From Zeugodacus cucurbitae (lineage: Eukaryota > Arthropoda > Insecta > Diptera > Tephritidae), in assembly GCF_028554725.1 (NCBI RefSeq), contig NC_071667.1:10337501-10401500 (forward strand): a stretch of DNA of 64,000 bases, read 5' to 3'. A model generated the notes under the pieces. The model did no database searches and was not told where the DNA came from. It was given only the letters and a program-made list of their open reading frames with translations. The translations under genes were made by a program, and so were the position numbers. This document shows positions 1-12,098 of the stretch, in pieces (position 1 is the stretch's first letter; every line of letters starts with the position of its first letter).

Positions 1-1068
1 TGACATCGTCGAAGCTTCTGCACCGTAAAGCAGGACGGGAATGATAAGCGACTTGTAGAGCTTGATTTTGGTTCGTCGAGAGAGGACTTTACTGTTCAAT
101 TGCCTACTCAGTCCAAAGTAGCACCTGTTGGCAAGAGTTATTCTGCGCTGGATTTCGAGGCTGACATTGTTCGTGTTGTTGATGCTGGTTCCCAGGTATA
201 CGAAATTATCTACGACCTCGAAGTTATGACTGTCAACAGTGACGTGGGAGCCAAGACGCGAATGCGCCGACTGTTTGTTTGATGACAGGAGATATTTCGT
301 CTTGTCCTCATTCACCTCCAGACCCATTCGCTTCGCCTCCTTATCCATGCGGGAAAAAGCAGAACAAACGGCGCGGTTGTTGCTTCCGATGATATCAATA
401 TCATCGGCGTACGCCAGGAGCTGTACACTCTTGTAGAAGATTGTACCTTCTCGGTTTAGCTCTGCAGCTCTTATAATTTTTTCCAGCATCAGGTTAAAGA
501 AGTCGCACGATAGTGAGTCACCTTGTCTGAAACCTCGTTTGGTATCGAACGGCTCGGCGAGGTCCTTCCCAATCATGACGGAGCTTTTGGTGTTGCTCAA
601 CGTCAATTTACACAGCCGTATTAGTTTTGCGGGGATACCAAATTCAGACATCGCGGCGTAAAGGCAACTCCTTTTCGTGCTGTCGAAAGCAGCTTTAAAA
701 TCGACAAAAAGGTGGTGTGTGTCGATCCTCTTTTCTCGGGTCTTTTCCAAGATTTGGCGCATGGTGAATATCTGGTCAGTTGTCGATTTTCCAGGTCTAA
801 AGCCACACTGATAAGGTCCAATCAGTTTGTTGACAGTGGGCTTTAGTCTTTCACACAATACGCTCGATAGAACCTTGTATGCGATATTTAGGAGGCTGAT
901 CCCACGGTAATTGGCGCAGATTGTGGGATCTCCCTTTTTATGGATTGGGCAGAGCACACTGAGATTCCAATCGTCAGGCATGCTTTCTTCCGACCATATT
1001 CTGCAAAGAAGCTGATGCATGCACCTTATCAGTTCTTCGCCGCCGTATTTGAATAGTTCTGCCGGTAA
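1..1068 (-). mobile_element. Non-LTR retrotransposon, RTE-like, reverse transcriptase part (5'-truncated, runs off left edge)
   Basis: Read on the minus strand, the frame is open without a stop from about 1068 to 1 (some 356 codons). It shows the reverse transcriptase order expected of a LINE: LPAELFKYGGEEL, then LCPIHKKGDPTICANYRGIS, GPYQCGFRPGKSTTDQIF, the VDFKAAFDS palm motif, KRGFRQGDSLS, the catalytic YADD at about 400-411, and the thumb/connection motif VYLG followed by LLYGAEAS at the edge. Homology to the copy at 57.0-58.2 kb stops abruptly near 1068, which is typical 5' truncation. The enzyme would copy its own RNA into DNA at a nicked target. The clade (RTE-like) is inferred from motif style and from the very short AT-ending 3' tail of the sister copies. 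Of the three copies in the window this is the only one with an intact catalytic core. Confidence 0.88.
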
Positions 1069-1870
1069 TCTATCCAAATGGTTTACTTCTTTTAAATTGC
1101 CGCAACTCACTCATCCGTTGCAACGGATAGATTACGACCAACATTTTCGATTTTGCGGATTCAATGATCCCGTCACCTATTAGCCGCGGAATGTATTTTT
1201 TCGGGTGGGTAAGTCTGTTCAATGTGATCGTAAATTTTATTTTCGATACGGTTTCAATGATTCCGACGTAAAATATTGCGATCGAATAGAACCACTTTTC
1301 GATCGAAACGGATTCAATGATTAGGCCTAATATTCTAGAAAAATTTCTGATCAAAATCCATTAGACATTTTGAGTTAACTTAAAATAAATTCGTCGGACA
1401 AAGTTCGACACCACAAATGGAAACTCGTCCAAATGATATAAGCGCAAGTGGTGATAAACATAAGTAGAGAAAGATTCTAACAGAACTGCAAGGATGTTCA
1501 GAATAAGAAGTAATCGTACTTCCTTTTGATATAAAAAATATTTTGGGCTGTCTTCAGTACTCAAACTAAAAAAGTTGAACGATTCCACTTTTCAAACTAA
1601 CACGTTCATTCAAACGAAATATTTCGAATTTATTAATTTTGTTTTTAAATATCAATTACGCATAATACAAGCTAAGGCCAACTAACCAGAGGAAACTGAG
1701 GAGTTCTTCATATTATTTTACTCGGAGTACAAACGAGACTGAGAAAAACGTCATCCATTTTCCAAAACAGAAATCTGTCACAGTACCTTCTACATAAAAT
1801 TACTACAACAATGACAACAGATTTCAATTACAAATATCACAACTAACTGTCTGGCACATCACTGCCTGTG

Positions 1871-1918
1871 ACATCATGTAATGAGATGTACGAAGAGTCA
1901 ACAGGCTAACAGCACTTG
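1871..1918 (+). repeat. Unknown motif family, copy 1
   Basis: The copy reads gtaatgagatgtacgaagag followed by tcaacaggctaacagc. It aligns with five other copies between 3.6 and 7.5 kb, all in the same orientation. The similarity continues weakly downstream: CTTGGTGTAGG, then a T-run, then CATAAAGTGCACG. Confidence 0.55.
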
Positions 1919-3680
1919 GTGTAGGTTGATTTTTCATAAAGTGCACGGCTGAAAATTTGTTAAAATTCGCGTTAGAATCGTACACCTCTGCGTGTCGCGA
2001 CAGCCACTCACAATATCCTCTATATACAGACTTATATACTCGTATATAAGCAGCCGTATAATAGGCACAACACCACAGCGACCCCCACGAGTAATTGCGA
2101 TAAAAGTACAAAGCTTCGCAAGAAAAAAATCGCCTACGGGTGAACCATAAACAGCGACGCCAGCTTTCAAAGCGGCAACTCAAGTTCAAAATGCACAGTG
2201 CACAGTGGGGTGTTATACCATTCTATACATACGTTTTTAGGTATGTAAGTGTTTGTATTTTTGCATAAATGAGGTGGTACTCAATATGCAAATGCTTTGA
2301 AATAAGGTGGTGGGTTGATTCATTAATGAGTCTGCTTCTAACGGCGGCGCTTCAGAAGTACATACTTCTGCGAAATTTCTGTGTTTGCTTCAGTGAGTTG
2401 CCATTCTCTGCATATTTATACTTTCTTTATATACCGCAAAGTTTTATTTACATTTACGTATATACTTTCGTCATGTTTCTGCTTCTACTTTTACATATAT
2501 AAGCAACGTTATTTGCAGATTTGTGCCAACTTTTCCATGGTTTCATTCTTGCTTTCGCCATAATACGAAGCGGTACTAGTATACCCATACCAGTTTTTGA
2601 TATATTACCCTCTTGGAATTATCTAGATGACAATCTCAATCTTCATTCTTTAATGATAGAACTCGTCAAATAAGAATTGGATTACTGAATTGGATTGTAC
2701 TCTACAATTATCTATTGAAGATTCTATTAAGGGATCCCTCTAGAGTATCAACAAAAGCACATAATTTCAAGATTTTTGTCGGCTTGAAATTTTTAGCTGT
2801 TAAAGTAGACTTAGTTGAACGAATTTCACATAACATACCGAAAGAAATATGAAGAGTCGAATAATATTGTATAATAAATTAATTTAAATTTCAAAAGCTA
2901 ATCCTTTTGGATGTCAAATTACTATTACTTCAAAAAAATATTAGAATAATTCTGTTTATTATCCTCCGGTTTGAGACTATTTCTTCGTTTTTGCTTACAA
3001 CAAAAATTTCTGTGGAGTATAATTTAGATTATAGTCTCACTTGACTAAAGCAGCACCACAACCGCTGATAAAAAGATCTAAAGATGAATTAGCCTAGTGA
3101 ACTCTATGAATTAACGAGTTGTATTGTTTTCGGTATGAGGCATGTTCATTCCCAAAAATCTTAATTCTAATAAGAGGGACCGAAGCGTAAGTATCCTTAG
3201 CAGTTGCTGAATGACGCAAGCGTCTTAACTCAAGCTCAATCGTCCCAGAAGAGTACCGATACGAGAAAACAATCTATCACTATGGCATACCCGACCAGTA
3301 TATGAGTTAGCCTCTGCAATTAATTTCAGCAATAAAAAGTACTTTATGATTTTATCTTTCCTTTTATACCTTTCTCTGCTTTCTAAAGCTAGTAAATTGT
3401 AATTTGTTGGAGTGTAAGTAAACTTGTTTGGTATATTTGTTCATCTCGTGGGAATATCTGTGATATCTAATTTTCAAACACCTCATCAATGTATTAACGA
3501 AAAAAAACAACGAAAATCATCGATCAAGCGCCAAATGCTTCCCACTGACGGTCTTAAAGCATTTACCAAAAATTACGTGTGTGTTTGTGTACAAATGGAG
3601 CGGTAAGAAACTCAATGTCATTCTCATTTGTATTTGGTGTGTGTGTTATAGTTTCTAATGCCAGCACTGAGTAAAAAGAC

Positions 3681-3711
3681 GTAATGAGAGTAAACAGGCT
3701 AGCAGCCAACG
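3681..3711 (+). repeat. Unknown motif family, copy 2
   Basis: The core gtaatgagagtaaacaggct then agcagcc is shared with the other copies. The TGTACTGA part seen in copies 3 and 6 is missing, so this copy is shorter. Confidence 0.45.
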
Positions 3712-4053
3712 CAGGCAATACGATTTTACATTACAAATTCAAGCAATTGAGAAGCTCTTCACCACACTTTCCATTTCACACACACACACACACATATCAT
3801 GAATGGCAACAATGCAATTGTGCAGAGCAAAGCAGGAATTGCAAATAGAAAGTGCACATACACACTTACAAACAAAGAACGAGTATGACTACAATTGTTG
3901 AGTGTGCCAAAAATAACAACAACAACACCACTGAAAAATATCCGTGCAATGACCGCGTGTATTTACAATTTTCTAACACTCGTCCGCAGTATCTTCATGC
4001 CGGTAGTGTTTTGACGGTATAATAGGTTTGGTTTTAGTGGTGTGTCGGTACCG

Positions 4054-4090
4054 AATAATGAGATGTACTGAGAGTGAATAGGGTAACAGC
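4054..4090 (+). repeat. Unknown motif family, copy 3
   Basis: The copy reads aataatgagatgtactgaga then gtgaatagggtaacagc. It is preceded by GTGTCGGTACCG, which resembles the sequence before copies 4 and 6. Confidence 0.5.
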
Positions 4091-4790
4091 AAGTCAAACA
4101 AGCCTATTTTTAACTAAGTACTCGCTATGAATTTTTTTCCAGTTTTCGACTGCCAGTCAGTGCACAGGTACAATTGCCCTAAATTACACAAAACAACAAA
4201 AAACATACACAACAAATGTACAAATATACATATTCATATTGTTGTTGGGATTCAAGCGGACAGACCTCCTTTTAGACTTAGGCACAAAGAAGTGAAGTAA
4301 ACAAAAAAATTCGGGTAAACGCTTCGAGTATGAATATACCTATGTAGGTATATAATATATAAACAACTAGAGTGTAAATATGTATGTATATATTATATAT
4401 TTAGCGCGCTCCACCCGCAACAAGTCTGATTATCTACATAAACAAAAAAGTAAATACATATGTATGTTGTATTTACATGAACACAACATAAATTTTCTAT
4501 TGGCCTCCACTTCATCAGCATCTTTTGCAGTTTCTAAAGTTTATTGAAAATATTTCACTGGTTTGTTGTTGTTTTTATTTCTCTTCGTCATCTGTTGACA
4601 ACCATTTTTTCTAATAAGGCAGCCTGTCGGCTTAAGTGATGGTGTGACTGACAGCTGACAGCCGCTTTACTTCTTCGCTGATTTTGAATTTAATTATTTT
4701 TCGTTATTTGTATACCCTTCTCAGTTAAAGATTTTTAGATTATTGGATTATTTCCCGTGTTCTTTACACAATAAGAAAATGTGTTTACGA

Positions 4791-5193
4791 ATAAAATAAA
4801 ATAAAATAAAATAAAATAAAATAAAATTAAAATAAAATAAAATAAAATAAAATAAAATAAAATAAAATAAAATAAAATAAAATAAAATAAAATAAAATAA
4901 AATAAAATAAAATAAAATAAAATAAAATAAAATAAAATAAAATAAAATAAAATAAAATAAAATAAAATAAAATAAAATAAAATAAAATAAAATAAAATAA
5001 AATAAAATAAAATAAAATAAAATAAAATAAAATAAAATAAAATAAAATAAAATAAAATAAAATAAAATAAAATAAAATAAAATAAAATAAAATAAAATAA
5101 AATAAAATAAAATAAAATAAAATAAAAATAAAATAAAATAAAATAAAATAAAATAAAATAAAATAAAATAAAAATAAAAAAAATAAAATAAAA
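4791..5193. repeat. (ATAAA)n pentanucleotide satellite array
   Basis: About 400 bases of almost uninterrupted ATAAA units (roughly 80 copies), with slips near 4823, 5124 and 5170-5190. On the minus strand it gives a false open frame of repeated ILFYF residues in every frame without a stop; this is not a protein gene. Its length and purity suggest recent expansion or an assembly-sensitive region. Confidence 0.97.
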
Positions 5194-5410
5194 ACCGTTC
5201 CAGGGTTATATACCATTTTGTAAACTTTTTTACTTTTATATACACATATGTACACAAATATAAACAAATCAACGGCCTACCTCAGCTATTTACTTTTTCA
5301 TAGTCATTGCTTTTTTCAAATACCGCGATGACTGTGCACTTATCTCGCGTATAGAGGAAAGAGGCTACAATGAATGCCTTCTTTACAATGCCGTATGGTG
5401 TAATGGCATT

Positions 5411-5462
5411 ACCGGGTAATGCGTTGTACCGAGTGGGAACAGGCTGACAGCCAGTTGGTGTA
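5411..5462 (+). repeat. Unknown motif family, copy 4
   Basis: The copy reads ccgggtaatgcgttgtaccg then agtgggaacaggctgacagc, followed by CAGTTGGTGTAGG. The tail closely matches that of copy 1 (ACTTGGTGTAGG), which extends the homology beyond the core. Confidence 0.5.
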
Positions 5463-6555
5463 GGAAGAAATTTCATTACTTCGCGTGAATTTTGCGTTTT
5501 TGAATAGCGCACCTCTTTTTCAACACAGCGTACCGCCTTAAATCGTCTATTCTACTCATGTTCATATACGACTATATACACACAAATATATCTGTTTGTA
5601 AATAAAAACAAACATGCATGTGTATGAACGCGCCTTTAAATAAACCACAAAAATTAAAAAAAAGAACACAAAAAATATATACATATACACAAAAAATCAT
5701 TCAAATCACTTAACAATGAGCTCGACTCGCGGCTTGAATGCCAAGCGTTTGCAAACACAGCACGTTTCTTTTGTTCGAAGCGCGCTGCAGTACGCGGTAC
5801 GCTTCTAAGTGCCGACGTGCATTCCCCACTCCACCCTCTACAAATAGCTTAAACATATGTGTGTACATACATACATATATATTTTCATTCATCAATGTCC
5901 CGCTTGTATTCCATCAATTTTTCTGTATTTTTGTTTTTTGTTAATTTGTGATCTCATTAACCTTTGATGTTTTTGTATATTATGCTTTTGTTGTTGTATC
6001 ATTTCCTTAAATAGCCAGCTATTTAACTTTATTGCTGTTAAGCTACGTTTGTTGTCGGCATTTGTAATGTTTAAATGTAATTGATTGATGGCATAGCAAG
6101 CGCCTCTACACTGTTACAAGGTACTGGCTTACAATAGAAAACGTATATAACATGTGATGTAATCAAGTCAACTACAGTTAGAGTCTAATAATCTGAATGG
6201 CTCGACACTCTGTCTTAACGCCAAATTTTTGTTGCGGTTGCTGTTGGTCTGCTTTAGAGAGACTTGGGACAAAATCTCTGGATTGGTTGGAAAGTACAAA
6301 GGAAATGGAGTCTGGATCTAGGAAAGGAGCCATATCAAATACGCAGTCAACTAAAAATTATGAACGCTTTATGTGAACTACAGCGTCTAAAATATCAACC
6401 TACAAGCGCTTTTACGGCTTTCATACAAATACATCCCAGTGAAACGCGCTAGCTCACTTCCCGTGCTAACTGACAAAAGACGCCTGCCTTCCTTCTTCGG
6501 GCGCTTCGAATTCGCTTTTTCAGCGCTCGAAAGCGCTTTTGCGGCGTCACAGAGC

Positions 6556-6600
6556 AACAAGCTGAACAGGCTAGCAGCAACAAGTGCACGTTGAAGTTTC
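6556..6600 (+). repeat. Unknown motif family, copy 5
   Basis: The copy keeps gaacaggctagcagcaacaa then gtgcacg followed by TGAAGTTTCATTGAAA. It lies in a short, less AT-rich patch. A minus-strand frame that crosses it begins like a signal peptide, but I do not accept that frame as a gene. Confidence 0.4.
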
Positions 6601-7471
6601 ATTGAAATGTTGAACTTTTTTCGCCAGTTCTATTCATATCACAATTGCCCGCCCCTCTGTAACGAGCGGAATTTATTTTTTTGCTGCGTTTGTTATGCGC
6701 GGAATTATCGTTGTCATTGCGACGCGATAAAGTGACACAACTAAGAGTGTTTAGAAAGCGCGCTATACCCTGCATACATTATATTGGCGGAAAACCTCAA
6801 GGGAATATTTGTATGTAGGTATTTGAAAAGTGAGAAGGCAATCATTATCAGATATCATTTTAGTAATATCCGCTACTTGGCACTTTTTTGGTGTCACTGC
6901 ATCCATTTGCTGTTTTTTATACTAAATCTATATTTATATACGTTGAGGGTATAAGCGTGTCGATTTCAGTAACTTACGTATTTTACAATAGCAACACATG
7001 GATATGCGTGTGCGGCATTCTCGTCACTGTCTAATGACATTCACATTTTTTGCCTCTACACTACGTGACATTGTGTATAGTTTTCCTCGTTGTCATGCTA
7101 TAATTATCGTTATTATCATTAACCTTTTAACGATCGCCTATCGGACAAAGAGACCGGATGAAATTTTTTTTGAAAAGTGCTTGGTCATCGTGACCGTGTA
7201 GTAATTTTTGCTCTAAAATTAACCTTATATTTAACATTAGATTTATTTTATTTAGGATCGCTGAACGCAATTATTGTCGCGAATATAATTATATTTCGCT
7301 CTCGATTTTAAACAGGTTACTATAGGCCAAACACTATAGTTTTGATTACTTCCAATATCTCTAAAGTCCCTATCATTCTAGATTTTGATTTAGTTACTTT
7401 ACGCTGTTAGTTGAAATCGTTGTTGTGGTGTACAGAAAAACGTTTTCCGATAAAATTTAACCGTCAAGCAC

Positions 7472-7540
7472 ACCGAGTAACAACATGTACTGAGAGAGAA
7501 CAGGCTTTCAGGCGATAGTAGCTGGTTACTTTTGCAATTA
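7472..7540 (+). repeat. Unknown motif family, copy 6
   Basis: The copy reads accgagtaacaacatgtact then gagagagaacaggct. The final AACAGC part is changed to TTCAGG. It lies some 320 bases left of the first mariner. Confidence 0.45.
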
Positions 7541-7863
7541 CTGTTCGTTTTGCTCACAATCCGGAATGCATTATTGACTCGCCATTTGCAACGTTACCCC
7601 GCGCCAATTGTATTTGTTTGGTGCATATTCCAGTTTGTAGGAAACTCTCGTTTAGATGTTTATATGTACATACCTATATATATTTGTTGTTACATACATA
7701 CGTATAGGAGAATATTTTGTGTTATCGCTTTATACATACATAGGTATCTCGAGCTGACATTATGCTGATATTTTTAAAGGCTAGGTGAGCAGTAGGTTTG
7801 AATAATAATAACTCAGACATAAAAACCGCATTAGACATTTTCTGGTGTTGATAGAAGCATATG

Positions 7864-9033
7864 TTGGGTTGTAAATTTTTGTCTTTTGAATTTCGGTCTT
7901 GACATAACCTACAAAACGATATGGATGACTCGTTTAGATAATGCGTTCAAAACTTATAGACGTGTAAATTTGGAGTTCATTAACGCCGAAATTCGCGCTA
8001 TTTTAAAGTTTTTCTTCGTTAAAGGCAAAACCACTAGAGAAAAGTTCCGTGAGATTACTAGGGTTTTGGGAGATGATACTCTATCATTCCGAACTATGGA
8101 GGAATGGTTTCGACGATTCAGAGCGGGTGCAAACGACATCATGGATAAGCCAGTCGGCGGAAGACCTGTGACGACGAATACCGATCAAATCATGGAAAAC
8201 ATTGAGTTACACCGGCATGTGGTATCTCGTGAAATCGCCCAGGAGATGGAAGTTAGCCATAAAACCATTTTAAACCATCTGCAGAAGGCTGGATACACAA
8301 AAAAGTTTAAAGTTTGGGTGCCGCATGATTTGATGCAAGAAAACATTCTGGACCGAATCAACGCCTGCGATATGCTGCTGAAACGGAACGAACTCGACCC
8401 ATTTTTGTTGCGGATAGTGACTGGCGACGAAAAATGGATCACATACGACAATATCAAGCGAAAACCGTAGTGTTTGAAGGGCGGTGAATCGTCCCAAACA
8501 GTGGGCAAGTCGGGAATGACGGCCAGGAAGGTTTTGCTGTGTATTTGGTGAGATTGGAAGGCAATCATCCACTATGAGCTGCTCCCATATGGCCAGCCGC
8601 TTAATTCTACCATCTACTGCGAACAACTGGACCGCTTGAAGCAGGCGATCGACCAGAAGCGTCAAGAATTGGCCAAAAGGAAGGTTGTAGTGTACCACCA
8701 GGACAACGCCAGACCACACACTTCGTTGATGACTCGTCAGAAGCTACGGGAGCTCGGATGTGAGGTTTTATCGTTTCCTCCATATAGTCCGGAGTGATTA
8801 CCACTTGTTTCTGTCCATGGCAAACGTCGTTGGTGGTGTGTAGTTGAACTCAAAAGAGGCTTGTGAAAAGTGGCTGTCCGATTTCTTTGCAAATAAGATG
8901 GAGGTCGTCTAGCAGTGGGGTATTATGATGGAAACAGATTATCAAACGAAACGGCGCATACTTGAACAAAATCCGATCACTGTCAAATTTTTTACAAAGC
9001 ATTAAATAATAAAGGAGATATTTGCCAACTTAA
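7864..9033 (+). mobile_element. Mariner element, copy 1 (inactive)
   Basis: About 1,170 bases. The right end, read on the minus strand, is TTAAGTTGGCAAATATCTCC, followed by a TA. The left end, TTGGGTTGTAAAT, is a degraded version of the same terminal repeat, preceded by TG rather than TA. Compared with the copy at 20968-22128, the left subterminal region is shortened. The interior carries a mariner transposase frame in the plus direction. Both catalytic halves are damaged, so the element is dead. Confidence 0.93.
7886..8820 (+). pseudogene. Mariner transposase, broken
   Basis: A DNA-cutting transposase of the Tc1/mariner type. The first 194 codons are open and include the N-terminal helix-turn-helix part, the linker with KPVGGRP, and the first catalytic aspartate in VTGDEKWITYDN. 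A stop follows KRKP at about 8468. The homologous reading resumes with VVYHQDNARPHTS (second aspartate) and LSFPPYSPE. The third catalytic aspartate is lost because about 11 bases present in the other copy (between the CCGGA and GTGATTACC parts, near 8796) are missing, which also shifts the frame. These breaks are seen directly by comparing the two copies. Confidence 0.93.
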
Positions 9034-9429
9034 TATAAGGTTTACACGCCATGAATGTACAGATGGAAATATTCTGTTTACAAGTACTAACCAAATTTGA
9101 CTCTTTGTTTACGACGTTCACCATAATATGAAAATGTATTGTTTATTTCTGAGATACATTTGAAAGTAATTGCTCTGATACAGCTGAGAAACATTTAGAA
9201 AGAAAACAAAAACAACTTGATATTTTTAATGATTTTTTCTTTATTAGAAAACAATTTGGTTTTTCATTTATTTAATATGTAATAATAATTTCTTCTTTTT
9301 TATTGTTAAAGTTTTTTTTTATATATTCAATAATATTTGGTTTTACACTTTTTCGCATTGCTTGCAAGAAAATTTCATCGTCAACTGCATCGTCATCTTA
9401 ATATTCGTCTGTATCAGCTGTTTTAAATT

Positions 9430-9474
<45 letters not shown>

Positions 9475-11698
9475 ATACATATATTTGTTTCAATTTTTTG
9501 TTTTTATTTATATATATATATATATAATTTTTTTTTATTTGAAGTTTTGCTTTGTATCATAACTTTTATAAGTTTTCAGTTTGTTGTGTTACGGTTTTTT
9601 AATTTTTTTCTTTTGGTTTTAATACATTTCACAGTTTATTGTCGTTTCTCGACATTCGTTCTAGCGTCGAGAGAGAAAAGAATAGTTATAGTTAATAATA
9701 ATAGTGTAAATATAATTAATATTATGTATTTAAATATTTTTTTTTTTGTTTTCTTGCTGATTTCTTTTTTATATATTAGTACCATGCTCTTAGTGTATGT
9801 ATTTGCTTGTTTTTAAAGTTTTAAGTAGTGTTTTTTGTTTTTGTTTTTACTTTCAAAAATTATTAATTTTTGTATTTTGGAAAAATGTTTTATGTTGATT
9901 CGCTTGTTTTTATATGACAAGAAATGTGTTGGTTAGCTTTGTAATACTTTTGTGACAATTTGCACGTGTTTAGCATATGAATAATGAAAATATATTTTTG
10001 TTTTGGGTTTATTTTCTCAGTATAATGTATATGTATGTATGTTGACTTGATTTGACTGACTTTGTGCTGAATTATTTAATATTCGAATTTGTGATGGAAA
10101 ATAGTTTTGATAATAATTTTTCTTCGAAGAATTTTATAAATTTTGCACAGTAAAGTATTGCTAAATAAGATAAAAATTCCACAATCTCTGATAAATGTCT
10201 TTTTATGTAAAGCTCAAAGAAAATTCAAATAAATTTGCATGCATGTGTGTGAGTTCAAAAAATAAGATAAATTGCTTTGTGTCATCTTACTATATATATT
10301 TTTTCCAATGAATTTTCGTCATAGAAATTCCAATAGAATTGCACTACTACTACATATGTGTGTGTGTGTATGTATTAATTGGAAAATATAAAAAGGGTTA
10401 ACTGTTGCATAAATTTGGGCAACGTTTCTATGTAAGGGTTTGTACGAAAATTTTTAATTAGTTGATTTCATAAATTTTAATATATTTACGAAAAACTTTG
10501 TTTGTATGTAAATTAAAGCACTCTATATCTATATTAATTTATTGAATTTTATTTTTATTGGTTATAAATATTAGCAGCATATTATGTATGACTGTATGTA
10601 ATTGTATGCATAACAACGGTATATAATTTCAAATTACATATGCAAGTATAAGTGCATGTATGTAAACTTTTTTGAGCGTATATACTATAAGTATGCATGG
10701 TTGTGTTTCTGTATTTATGTACTTTACTTTCATGTATGCATGTATTTATTTAGGTGCTTAAGCGAAAGTATATATGTAAATATATTGTTGCATTTGCATG
10801 TAGATAGGTATGTCTTCTTTCGCCAAAATATACCTATATTTTGTTTTATGTAGTTTATATACACATACTTTTTGCATACACTTTCTGTATGTAGGATGCA
10901 TTCAATGGATGGCTCATGTTTTGTGCTTATGAAAAATTCTGTCGAGTTTACAATTTCTCCTTTGAGTATGCAATGTATGGACGGAGAAATGTCGAAAAGC
11001 AGTATGTGCATGTGTGTGTATGTAAATAATGTGTATGTATGACATCTCTGTATATGATTTTCGCTTCATTTAACCATATCCAAATTTTCTATATTAATAA
11101 CCGCTTAAATTGTGGTTTTGCAAAATTCTCAAAACTCATCTCACTTTCCATTTGTGCGTTCGTTCTTTGTTCGAAAACCTTTTTAATGTTGCTGGATCAT
11201 ACTGATTAAAGTTGATTCCTTTTATTTTAGAAACGGATAATGCCTTAGTTGTATCAAAGCTGCGAGTCTTTTGTTTGGAAAATAATTTACAAATATTTTT
11301 AAACTTTTCTGAAATGAATGTGGAATTCTTATAAGACTTCAAGAAATTCAGATCTGGTAAAAATTTTGGTGAATGCGGTTGAATTTGTTTTTCTTTAAGC
11401 TGAACTGAAACAAGTTTGGTAATTATAATATATTTTTCGCTAGATCCTTATGTGCCAAGTTAAACTCTAAACAAATAAACATTTTCATAATGAAATTTAA
11501 ATAATTTTTAAAACCCGGTTTTTTTAAACTTACTGGAGCAATTTGCGATCCTATTTAAGGTCATATTCAGTTTCGTTTTAAAACGTCTTCAATTCTTCAT
11601 TCAACCCAATTTACGAAGTAATATGCATCAAGAAAGTCTTCGTTTTAGTTACTAACATTATAGACGTTAAAATTACTCACTTACTAACACTGCACACC
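9034..11698. other. AT-rich stretch without a recognised gene
   Basis: Very AT-rich sequence with T-runs and TA/TG microsatellites. Open frames here are rich in Y, I, F and L and look like composition artefacts. I see no splice-framed exon or transposon termini. Confidence 0.6.
9432..9470. repeat. (AT)n microsatellite
   Basis: About 39 bases of uninterrupted AT dinucleotide, with a second, shorter AT run near 9512-9526. Confidence 0.95.
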
Positions 11699-12098
11699 TT
11701 AAGGAGTTCAAAAAATCGATTTTGCCTTATTAATTTCCACAACATCTCAAGAATATTGTCCATAATCTTCAAGTTGATCCGAATCATAGTTTCGGAGATA
11801 CAACCTTTGGAAGGTTTGCGCTCCAAGTCACGTATTAATGTTACTCAAAATTTAAATGCGTTTTTCTCGGAACGGTGTTTTCAAAGTGGGTTGTCAAATG
11901 TTGTCGAAAACTACTCAACCGATCTTGATGAAATTTTGCACAGGTGTTCGAGATACATTACTCGTGTTTGAACGAGGGATTTTTTTTTTCAATTACAACA
12001 ATGTCAAGCAAATTTTACTATTTTTTTTTTACTTTTTTAAAAAAAAATATATTGAAAATAGGCCTTTTTTACGCGACAAAACCCATGTAACACCTTAA
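11699..12098. mobile_element. TTAA-ended small inverted-repeat element, copy 1
   Basis: The element begins TTAAGGAGTTC and ends CCCATGTAACACCTTAA; read inverted, the end is TTAAGGTGTTACATGGG. The inside is clearly related to 25648-26285: both contain a stretch with tccgaat, atagtttcggagatacaa, CGCTCCAAGTCA, TTTTTCTCGGAA and TGATGAAATTTTGCACAGGT in the same order. It has no coding capacity. It is likely a non-autonomous DNA transposon; the TTAA ends recall piggyBac target sites, but the superfamily is not established. Confidence 0.7.

Larger units (their letters stand above)
1069..7863. other. Intergenic stretch, no recognisable gene
   Basis: I find no credible exon here. The open frames are short, AT-driven or lie on repeats. 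The stretch holds a few short direct repeats near 1150-1320 (three variants of cggattcaatgatt), a CA microsatellite at about 3778-3796, the pentanucleotide satellite at 4791-5193 and six copies of an unknown motif listed separately. Base composition becomes less AT-rich around 6250-6600, without a supported gene. Confidence 0.6.

Noticed and set aside
1824..2189. Minus-strand 121-residue frame
   Set aside because: It overlaps motif copy 1 and is Tyr/Arg/Cys-rich with no domain; likely chance.
4748..5272. A 174-residue minus-strand frame of repeated ILFYF
   Set aside because: It is the translation of the ATAAA satellite; a pure 5-base repeat without stops is open in every frame.
6387..6602. 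Minus-strand 71-residue frame starting MKLQRALVAASLFSLLLCDA, like a secreted peptide
   Set aside because: The start of the frame lies on copy 5 of the repeated motif, there is no family resemblance, and no splice or regulatory support.
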